Source: Moesziomyces globuligerus (lineage: Eukaryota > Basidiomycota > Ustilaginomycetes > Ustilaginales > Ustilaginaceae). From it: a stretch of DNA of 64,000 nt. A program made the translations under genes and the position numbers. Positions 58,801-64,000 of this stretch are shown piece by piece. Every line of letters starts with the position of its first letter. The first letter of the stretch is position 1. The stretch covers positions 806,001 through 870,000 of the forward strand of contig JARVLF010000010.1 in assembly GCA_030849465.1 (NCBI GenBank), read 5' to 3'. The notes under the pieces are model-generated. The model did no database searches. It was given only the letters and a program-made list of their open reading frames with translations, and had not been told where the DNA came from.

Positions 58801-59419
58801 GCATCTCAGGCGCGGCGATCCGATCTGGGAGAGCCTGGTGGCGACGGCCGAACAGCGCGGCGCGCTGCAGAACATCACGGTCGCCATGCTCCAGAAGGGC
58901 GATCGGACGCTGGCGAAACAGCAGCAAGCTGGTACGCCGGAGAAGAAGATACCGACGACGACGACGGCGATGGCTGTGGCGGCGTCTGTACGGCCGGTGG
59001 CGCGGCCGGCGGGAGCGCCGGGACCGGCGCCGGTGCGACCGCCGGTGCGGCCGCAGGTGCAGTCGGGGACGCAGTATGCGCCTCCGCCCGTCGCGCGGTA
59101 TGGTGAGGCAGCGAACGGAGCGGTAGCGCGGGAGGAGAAGAAGCGCAAAGCGATCGTCGATGATGCGCTCGTGCCCAAGAAGCCGCGTGCCGACACCACC
59201 CCCACCGCACGGCCGCGCCCGGCCGCGCCCGTCGCTGCGAATGGAGGTAGGCCCGGGGTGGCAGCGAACGATCTGCCCGTGGGCCGTCCGCGTGCGTCGG
59301 GCCAGGTGGCGGCCAGTGCGCATACGCGCGGCCTCGCGGCATTGCCCAAACGCCCCGCCAGCCCGCCCAAGCCCTCCAACGCCGCTCTCAACGCCCTCTT
59401 TGTCAAGAAGCGCAGATAA
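52883..59419 (+). CDS. SEN1: SEN1/senataxin-type RNA-DNA helicase
   Basis: 2178 aa superfamily-1B helicase that unwinds R-loops and terminates RNA polymerase II transcription of short transcripts. The N-terminal helical SEN1 domain covers about 30-1000. A Ser/Thr/Lys-rich acidic linker follows (about 1000-1250, with ISDEDEDTKT and DVDSDE patches that look like SUMO-interaction or phosphorylation sites). The helicase core starts near 1480: motif I GPPGTGKTKT at 1501-1510, motif II DEAA at 1732-1735, motif III GDPNQLPPT, then QYRMHPEIS, TVDGFQGQEKDIIILS and VAVTRAKSNL. The C-terminal tail is Pro/Ala-rich with basic nuclear signals (KKRKAI, PKKPRAD, VKKRR end). Single exon. The start at 52883 is the first in-frame ATG, and a short uORF precedes and overlaps it. 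Confidence 0.95.
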   Translation: MSSATARTSASAEGSGASVASGASGTAARPEPPLLPDKLQSLLDRVRANQSDVNLFSDLLQAACDYLDSGKAKSTHIYCHHGRPCDFELESCMLRIFSFRAKDQIERWRTRITSAIYANCIDCYKGFLKAKHHLRLNYLSSFPIDKLDAFFAYFDSVEEELAIAAIQNATQSPGDVLRKLSRADIYAVLTLVASPAAQKLHAQLKQVIKLEQLPNIHELPAGLLTLCVDDDAIVRAFAARQMLLLKPLSSDMARLSVFDSAIARVQRRYSDQAADADWSVLSILLNAAPTLAAALTPAILSHVHDRHDRFSDVLKAYSVLLKLRGPAVWFNAPAAAANANPDSTDDEYPTLILSGILDNPFFTKPLFDSPRTVSNPREKGLFFGWMRLHLDTLRSGGGKPFSEAIKRIANFLFERMQHGHVPTECRAVAFTEAIDLVLHHADKHSSRQVVDLYAASITQIALARDNKAEEATRRAARDLIVQAFDRDAASLVTALEDLSTLSARNNAARKDRFRALQNAKSSSDLAKSKAASTQFYDDLARQTYPAVEVCSILWREVYSVTAADSSKEGVSILLAALARIALCTPPSLQTHTFKPVSSEVPPAHHAYETRVRQSIATILSAFRCMRRQDFAELLADFGEFVREDELQQLCTSDAYSLLLLNLCPDPDVYRPAQNLLRQAFSTVESRADCFRILFQINYTASLRALADYLPLFISAACKMIEANDLAKWMVRSFADIVNVLAGSTDGLLRPGTSWTLIEDRSTLQAVALKAPTIWRLMCESVASIFKRTPAWSNLLPREEMVAWFRDVTIFASEMVEALAVFRNVVRRAAEAPSRWTGKSNADDADDLELAEDEMMVKSLALPLESATSWLRMNDEDILRETHSFILKALDQFGGEYDLPTRSKTKMLSFINEQMAIKDAGARHTLLSLDELADLKVRLDPDAGVIEISDEDEDTKTTQTTASASTSTTQARTASTSSRGPSSSSTSTSSGRTKTEDNSHWWAGVGNFGLITKSQQERRKNRLKQSKLSFAKVDPNDIIDVDSDERSTPSSTKKPITLDFTRPKPAPAPAPSAPINAYRGAAARGVQSVSASTSSKPSIPKAGTGKMAQLRQELGGASRSWKPQNVNVRSNDARWGRNHEDDVTVKAPAAVSSVTGALINKMPTPTTEAARAAAARKKAGGAASDATDSSSSSSESSDEENEAKGLAALRAKTDRPRIAKPAQPQRRQMIVKEDYHLERARRERADAERKRILRSPPDYSALHRSILSWAYDHEGDRPPQLTDNETTYRRVQPQFSNAVDYGSVFGPLLLLECWAQFRQAKEEAESPNEPSVPLEVAGRSTVDQFVDINVTIPPDLLRPTDHFNDTEIVRLKERTPAISGKQPKIVLAKVEAFKRHPQGHQLTLRCCLTQDRQGVSTALVNRSKWELKKLFSLTTLHREFAALMAAPYFDLFADAIKGRVAPKPSLSGEEVRKAMQGYQVNEPQARAILGSLATEGFSLIQGPPGTGKTKTICALIGAFVSNRKGPSTSVQAGQMQGKVGATKKILLCAPSNAAIDEVAKRAKAGMRLADGKVFHPKVVRVGRDDTMNVAVKDISLDFLIDQRLQGGSAFDANRNSSTAADPSALHAEIHSLKAQREQKQAELSEARGGGNKAMVTQLEAEIRNLSARRLGVMSKLDEAKDKQQSQHRQREADRRRARLEILGDADVICTTLSGAGHEMLAGVPFDFETVVIDEAAQAVELSSIIPLRYGCKQCIMVGDPNQLPPTVISQQAEKLGYSQSLFVRMFERSPQAVHLLSIQYRMHPEISVFPSKAFYESKLLDGPEMAELTRQPWHKYELTRPFKFLATKAAESPGRMHSIVNREEANVALALYERLRTDYPRENFDYRIGVVTMYKAQVFELRRTFQQRYGQDIVERIDFNTVDGFQGQEKDIIILSCVRSAAEPRSIGFLSDRRRLNVAVTRAKSNLFIIGNAQHLRRGDPIWESLVATAEQRGALQNITVAMLQKGDRTLAKQQQAGTPEKKIPTTTTAMAVAASVRPVARPAGAPGPAPVRPPVRPQVQSGTQYAPPPVARYGEAANGAVAREEKKRKAIVDDALVPKKPRADTTPTARPRPAAPVAANGGRPGVAANDLPVGRPRASGQVAASAHTRGLAALPKRPASPPKPSNAALNALFVKKRR

Positions 59420-59933
59420 TATCTCAAGTATGGCATTCGTTTCGTGGTTTCTGTCATCTGTACTCTGTAGCATCGCACTCAATTCCACGCGTTCACAACA
59501 CACCCAAGCGCGCAGGCTGGCGCTCTCGGCCGCGCATCCAGCAGCGACTTTGCAACGTTGAGGTGGAGGTGGATCGAGCTCTTGGCCGCGGCACTTGCTT
59601 GCCGGAGGATGAAGCTGGTTCACGCTGCTTGGGGTCCGGAGGGAGGGTAGGTGGGCGTTCCGAGGGCGATGGTAGTGGTTTGAGCGCGTGTATGTGGCTA
59701 CCATGCGAGGCCTGCGAGCTCTTCGGCGCTTGGAGGTTGCAAAGATGGAGGGGGAAAAAAGTATGCCAAAAAGGTGGAGGTTTGGGCCGCGGAAAAGGCG
59801 CGGATTTGTCGACGAGTTTTGACGCGAATCGCACTCGCACCGTCCCACCATGCCACCATCCCACCATCCTGCGAGGTTCGATACGATGGTGTGTGGATGC
59901 AGCACGAGCTGATACGGCGCGAGTAGTGGTGCG
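59420..59933. other. Intergenic region SEN1 to Zn2Cys6 factor
   Basis: 514 nt between two genes of the same strand. A short CCACCAT repeat run lies near 59845-59872. No gene is seen. Confidence 0.45.
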
Positions 59934-62531
59934 ATGAGCGACTCGGGGCGCGAGGGATCGGTCGCGCGCCGGATGCAGGCGGCGGCGTATCGGTACAACT
60001 GCCAGCCGTGCAAGCAGCGCAAGACAAAGTGCGACCGCATCAAGCCGTGCGCCAGCTGCGAGCTCCGCGGCACCCAGCCCCACTGCTACACGGACGATCC
60101 CGCAAGCACAGCCACGAGCTCGCCCCAGCCTAGGCCGAAGAAGAGAACGAGGACCACCGTGTCCACCTCGCCACAATCCCCGCCCACCCAAACAGCTCCG
60201 GCAAGCTCGCGCGCCTCGGGGACCTCGAGGGCCTCAGGGTCGGGTCGAGGTTCGGAAGCGGCAGTACGGCAGCATATTGCACTGCTGCGCAGTACGATCG
60301 ATCGGCTCGAGGCCGAACTTACCTCCGGACCATCGCCACAGCCAAGACGCGAACCGACGACACAGACGAGCGCAGCGGCGCAAGCGAGAGGAGAGAGTTG
60401 GGCGAACGATGGCGCGCCGACCGACGCGAGCGTGACGACGAGGCTTCGACTGGTGTGGAGCGACGTGGCGCATCTGTTTCCGCCGCAGGACGACGTCGCG
60501 CGTATCCTCGGCTACTTTCTGGCCGAGATGACCTACATCATGATCCCCGTGCAGGAGAAGCAGCTGTGGCGAGCGTGGCAGACACTCATCGACCCCACGC
60601 TAACGCCGCACGCTAGCACGCCCGGATCACCGCAGCGCCAAGCCAAGGTAGGGGTGTCGCGGTGCATGGTGGCGAGTCTGCTGATGTGTCTGGCGTCGAC
60701 GTCGTTCCTCATCCCACGCGAGCGGGAGGAGCAGCTCGGGTTGGTGAGGCGCATGGCCGAGCAGCGGGATGGCTGGATCTCTTCGGCGCTGGCGCTGGTG
60801 CGCGCCGGAAGCGTACCGTCCCAGGGAGCTGCGCCACCGTGGTCGGATTACGCCGAGGTGGTGCTCGACACGTCGCTCGACCGGTTCGGATTCGAGACGC
60901 TGACGATCCGCATGTTCAACCTGCTCGGGATGAGCGAGGTGGCGTACCAGCTCAACGGCGAGTGCCTTCGGCGCGCGCTGCGCATCCACCTCTTTGACGC
61001 CGACTCGGCCAAGGCCGCCGAGGCGATGAGCTACGACGATGCGCACCTCACGCCGCACGAGGTGACGCAGATGCGTCGACGCATCGCCACCACGCTCGTC
61101 GTCGCAGAGAGGTGGATGTCGCTCTACATGGGACGCGCGCCGATGATCGACGAGGATGCGGAAGCGTTGCCGCATCCCGAGCCGGGTCATTGGAGGCAGA
61201 CCGAGGAGGTGACTGTGGCGCTCTCGCGCTACGTCTCCAAGCTGCGTCTGCTGCCGAATCAGCTGGCGCGCTTGACCTCGCGGAAGGCGGGTGGGGTGGA
61301 TTGGCAGACGCAGCGTTTGCGCGACAAGGAGGCTGTGGCGCGCATCCTCGAGCTCGACAATGGCATCTGTACGCTCTACGACCTCGATTCGCCGCTCGCG
61401 TGCTTCGAGCATCGCTCCTGCTCGCACATCCTCGCCGAGCTGCCGCTGCTGCTCGAGAGCGGCGCGCACGAGGGCATGGCTGCGGCCGAGCTCAACCGAC
61501 GCTACCGCGAGTTTGCAGGGGCGTTGGTGATGGCGTCTTCGTGGCTCTCGTTGCGGTGTTTGGTTACGAGCAACCTCATGTTCCTCCCCTGGGTGGGCGA
61601 GGCCGAGCTGCGCTACCGAGCGCTCAACCTGGCGCGCAGGCTGTTGGAGCTGTTGCCGAGCATCTGGATGATGGCGAGCAATCCGAGCGTGCCGTTCAGC
61701 TCGTCGTGGATCTCGCGCCACGTCTTCCTCGCCTGCACCGTCCTCGCCGTACCCATCCTCGATCAGACGCACTCGGCGTGCTCCGACTCGGGCGATGAGG
61801 CGGGTGGGGATTTTGCGCCGTCGAGGCTACAGCGTACGCAGGTGTTTGCGAGGCTCTCGGCATCGGCGTCGCGCGTGCTCGAACCGGCCAGTTCGGCGAA
61901 GACGGTGGGGGTGGTGTGGGGGAGTGTGGATCTGGACTGGTTCAGCCGCAAGTTGGTCGAGATCGCAGAGCTGTTTGGCCGGCTGGCCGCGCGCGGGGAT
62001 CAGGCGGCGGCGATCAATACGAGGTTGATCGGAGCGCTGCTCAACTCGCGAGCAGAGCTGCGCGATCGCGTCTGGAGTAAGCTCGGCCCTCGACGTCGTG
62101 CCGACGAGACGCAAGACGAGGCGCCAGTAGCAACCATCGGTTCGCAGCGCGAGATCACCAGCTTCGTCATGGCTCCCGCCCCCACGGCCGCTCCAAGCAG
62201 ACCAATGTCCCATGCTCAGCAAGCGCAGCAAGCGCAGCAAGCGCAGCAAGTCCAATCGGCAGGATCGAGGCGCGAGGAGGTGGGCGCTTCGTTGTACGAT
62301 CTGGCTAATGCGGTCGAGACGCATACCGCCACCCCACCCCGTGCTGCTGCGCAGGCGAACGCTCAACCCTCGTTTCAACTCGACTACCCCAGCTCGACAC
62401 ACGCACAGCTCGACGCATCGCAGGCGCAGCGTGAACCGCTCCTGCCCAATCCAGACGCGCTCGCCTCCGTGCCCTTCCTAGACCCCTCGGACTGGCTCGC
62501 CATCCTCGACGGCGTCGAAATCCCCCTCTAA
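59934..62531 (+). CDS. Zn(II)2Cys6 transcription factor with Fungal_trans domain
   Basis: 865 aa. The zinc cluster lies very near the N-terminus: Cys23, Cys26, Cys33, Cys39, Cys42 and Cys51 (CX2CX6CX5CX2CX8C) with CKQRKTKCDR. A Ser/Thr/Pro-rich linker and a short helical dimerisation-type segment (LLRSTIDRLEAEL, about 100-125) follow. The middle-homology region (about 170-650) includes RFGFETLTIRMFNLLGMSEVAYQL and RRRIATTLVVAERWMSLYMGRAP, typical of the PF04082-type regulatory domain. [13 protein letters not shown] run (near 760-772, coded by a 9-nt repeat) precedes the C-terminus, which ends in acidic/hydrophobic DPSDWLAILDGVEIPL, a plausible activation segment. Target genes unknown. ATG at 59934, no introns. 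Confidence 0.88.
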   Translation: MSDSGREGSVARRMQAAAYRYNCQPCKQRKTKCDRIKPCASCELRGTQPHCYTDDPASTATSSPQPRPKKRTRTTVSTSPQSPPTQTAPASSRASGTSRASGSGRGSEAAVRQHIALLRSTIDRLEAELTSGPSPQPRREPTTQTSAAAQARGESWANDGAPTDASVTTRLRLVWSDVAHLFPPQDDVARILGYFLAEMTYIMIPVQEKQLWRAWQTLIDPTLTPHASTPGSPQRQAKVGVSRCMVASLLMCLASTSFLIPREREEQLGLVRRMAEQRDGWISSALALVRAGSVPSQGAAPPWSDYAEVVLDTSLDRFGFETLTIRMFNLLGMSEVAYQLNGECLRRALRIHLFDADSAKAAEAMSYDDAHLTPHEVTQMRRRIATTLVVAERWMSLYMGRAPMIDEDAEALPHPEPGHWRQTEEVTVALSRYVSKLRLLPNQLARLTSRKAGGVDWQTQRLRDKEAVARILELDNGICTLYDLDSPLACFEHRSCSHILAELPLLLESGAHEGMAAAELNRRYREFAGALVMASSWLSLRCLVTSNLMFLPWVGEAELRYRALNLARRLLELLPSIWMMASNPSVPFSSSWISRHVFLACTVLAVPILDQTHSACSDSGDEAGGDFAPSRLQRTQVFARLSASASRVLEPASSAKTVGVVWGSVDLDWFSRKLVEIAELFGRLAARGDQAAAINTRLIGALLNSRAELRDRVWSKLGPRRRADETQDEAPVATIGSQREITSFVMAPAPTAAPSRPMSHAQQAQQAQQAQQVQSAGSRREEVGASLYDLANAVETHTATPPRAAAQANAQPSFQLDYPSSTHAQLDASQAQREPLLPNPDALASVPFLDPSDWLAILDGVEIPL

Positions 62532-62713
62532 ACCCCTGCCCTTTCTTCTCGACTGCGCGGGCGCCGGCGGTGGTGGTTGTACGCGTGCGCACAATCATGT
62601 GGAAAGCAAACGGGCATGGCGCACCTGGAATGAAAAACCCAAATCTGTCACGCTGCCTCACGAATCGTCGTGTGAGATTCGGTGCGATTACAAAGACGAG
62701 AAGAGCGGGGGAT

Positions 62714-63790
62714 CTAGAGCGGGGGGATGAAGTCTGCGATGCGATCGCGGGCGTTCTGGGCGATGCACTCTGCGATCCAGGTGATGGAGCGGATCTCCTG
62801 CTCCTTGAGCTTGAGCCAGGCGTAGAAGACGCCGAACTGGAACTGGGTGATGGTGAGGATGCGGTTGAGCTGCACCTCGAGCTTGAACATCTTGTCCTCG
62901 AGCATGTCTGCGCTCGCCTCGCCGCCACTGCCGCCCGCACCTCCGGTGCTGCTGGAGGAAGAGTCGAAGAAGGTGCGGTATTCCGGAATGGCATCGCAGA
63001 CGGCCTTGACCTGATCCAGATCGTCGGCCTTGGCGAGCAGGTTGTTTCCTGCGGGGAAGAGTTTTCCGATCTGAGGAAAGAGACGCGCTCGGTCCTCTTT
63101 GGAGAGCGAGGTGCCAAACGAGTTGATGGTGATGTTGAGCGTACGACGATCGGCCTCGAACGCCAAGAGCTCGGTCATGGTCTGTGCGGTGGTGCCGCCG
63201 AGCGAGCCGCAGAAGGCGTAAAAGTCTTCGAGGTAGGCCTTGTAGAGGGTGTTTCGGATGATCTCGATGTTGAGGTCGTCGAGGTCGGTGGCCGAGATGC
63301 AGTCGCGAAAGTAGGGTGCGAGCGGGGTCTCGACGAGCACCGAGTTGTAGAGCTCCTCGACGGTCGAGGCTACGCAGAGCGCGGGCATGGTGTCAAAGAC
63401 GCCGAGGGGATGGCATCGTTCGAGGAGTTCGTGCGTATCGCGTTCGTGGAGCGTGCCGGTGATGAGGAGGATGACATTGTCGATCATGTAGGCGTAGGTC
63501 ATGTAGTCGAGGAAGCGCGAGAGCGGCTGCGTGGCGTTGGTGCGCAGATACTCGAACTCGGCGACGAGCTTGCGGGTTGCCTTTTCTGCGATGGTCGAGG
63601 TGGAGATGGGGCTGGGTTCGTTCTGGAGAAAGTTGCCATAGTCGGTGGCCTGGAGCTGCATCTTGAAGTCGTCGAGCGTCTCGCACTGGGTGAGCGACTG
63701 GTAGTGGTTCGCACCGAGCAACGAGGTACGGTAGCCGCGCACCACGCCTTCGAGGAAGCCGTGGTCGACGTTGAACGAGATCATCTCCAT
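62714..63790 (-). CDS. VMA6: V-type ATPase subunit d
   Basis: 358 aa stalk subunit linking the V1 and V0 sectors of the vacuolar proton pump. The conserved N-terminus [21 protein letters not shown] fixes the start at 63790. Further family blocks are [90 protein letters not shown] and the C-terminal [18 protein letters not shown] Ser/Gly insertion ([13 protein letters not shown]) lies in a loop near residue 290. An in-frame ATG at 63898 would add 36 unconserved residues. It is convergent with the Zn2Cys6 gene (182 nt between stops). Confidence 0.95.
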   Translation of the reverse strand: MEMISFNVDHGFLEGVVRGYRTSLLGANHYQSLTQCETLDDFKMQLQATDYGNFLQNEPSPISTSTIAEKATRKLVAEFEYLRTNATQPLSRFLDYMTYAYMIDNVILLITGTLHERDTHELLERCHPLGVFDTMPALCVASTVEELYNSVLVETPLAPYFRDCISATDLDDLNIEIIRNTLYKAYLEDFYAFCGSLGGTTAQTMTELLAFEADRRTLNITINSFGTSLSKEDRARLFPQIGKLFPAGNNLLAKADDLDQVKAVCDAIPEYRTFFDSSSSSTGGAGGSGGEASADMLEDKMFKLEVQLNRILTITQFQFGVFYAWLKLKEQEIRSITWIAECIAQNARDRIADFIPPL

Positions 63791-64000
63791 GCTGGGCGAT
63801 CGGTCGAGAGGGATGGAGGAGAGGGATGCGGATGAGATGATGGCGGTGGCCAAGTGGTCGGGGTGCTTCCGACGAGCTTGCTCAGCTGCGCGGCGCATCC
63901 GAAAGGTGTCAGACGTTGGCCCAGGCGCAGCAGTCGCAGCAGGCGCAGCAGGCGCAGCAGGCGCAGCAGGCGCGGCACTCTCGACCCTCGCGCTCAGTGA
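63791..64000. other. Upstream flank of VMA6, window edge
   Basis: It contains a 9-nt CAGCAGGCG tandem array (63922-63975). In one + frame the array reads Gln/Ala ([10 protein letters not shown]...), so it might be the edge of a gene outside the window. This cannot be decided here. Confidence 0.4.
63922..63975. repeat. 9-nt CAG-rich tandem repeat (CAGCAGGCG)
   Basis: About six units. It is similar to the CAAGCGCAG array that codes the Gln/Ala run of the neighbouring Zn2Cys6 factor (62217-62252), but here it lies upstream of VMA6. Confidence 0.75.

Noticed and set aside
56504..60073. 1189-codon minus-strand frame
   Set aside because: Antisense of SEN1. Arg/His/Leu-rich composition without motifs.
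63791..63898. 36-residue N-terminal extension of VMA6
   Set aside because: Subunit d proteins begin at the MEMISFN-equivalent residue. The extension is basic and unconserved.

Overview
The window looks like a nuclear chromosome segment of a basidiomycete smut fungus or smut-related yeast (Ustilaginales: Ustilago, Sporisorium, Pseudozyma or Moesziomyces type). The reasons are high GC, strongly C/G-ended codons, mostly intronless genes with a few short GTAAG...YAG introns, two fungal Zn2Cys6 regulators, and protein families of smut character. The species assignment is inference. I recognise 21 protein-coding genes with reasonable support, two unrecognised protein genes and three intron-containing tRNA-Asn genes. 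There is no sign of a transposon, virus, CRISPR array or biosynthetic cluster.

Layout: 0.25-1.2 kb secreted NucA/NucB-type nuclease (+); 1.6-3.8 kb OPT-family transporter (-); 6.5-9.1 kb Zn2Cys6 regulator (-), divergent from an aldehyde dehydrogenase (+, 10.5-12.1 kb); 12.2-13.4 kb uracil-DNA glycosylase (-); 13.9-14.4 kb TXNDC17-like thioredoxin (+, 3 exons); 14.6-15.2 kb Gly/Pro-rich glycine-zipper protein (-); 16.2-17.6 kb three tRNA-Asn(GTT) genes with 66-97 nt introns; 18.5-20.6 kb unrecognised membrane protein (+); 20.9-22.6 kb R3H-associated protein (+); 22.7-23.6 kb mitochondrial uL6 (-); 25.3 kb eL34 (+); 26.9-28.2 kb alternative oxidase (+); a 4.8 kb gene-free stretch; 33.1-35.5 kb NDT80/VIB-1-like regulator (+, 5 exons); 36.0-36.5 kb nucleoside diphosphate kinase (-, 2 exons); 37.1-38.3 kb THO subunit 3 (+); 38.4-41.7 kb a compound minus-strand locus; 44.2 kb small orphan (-) behind an inverted minisatellite; 45.5-47.2 kb GIT1/PHS-type MFS carrier (-); 48.7-50.3 kb IDO/PrnB-like protein (-); 52.9-59.4 kb SEN1 helicase (+); 59.9-62.5 kb second Zn2Cys6 regulator (+); 62.7-63.8 kb V-ATPase subunit d (-).

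The standout is the locus at 38.4-41.7 kb. An aldo-keto reductase, the first exon of branched-chain keto-acid dehydrogenase E1-beta, and a complete mitochondrial ribosomal protein uL10 lie in one uninterrupted reading frame. The uL10m coding sequence sits inside the 942 nt intron that must be removed to make E1-beta, and its likely start codon is inside E1-beta exon 1. Splicing versus intron retention would therefore choose between two mitochondrial proteins, and the reductase has no stop codon of its own. A second translational curiosity is a 7-codon uORF in front of SEN1 whose stop overlaps the SEN1 start as ATGA.

Several genes concern mitochondria (AOX, uL6m, uL10m, E1-beta) or RNA/DNA handling (UNG, SEN1, THO3). 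Apart from the compound locus and a possible regulator-target pair (Zn2Cys6/ALDH), the genes look independent.
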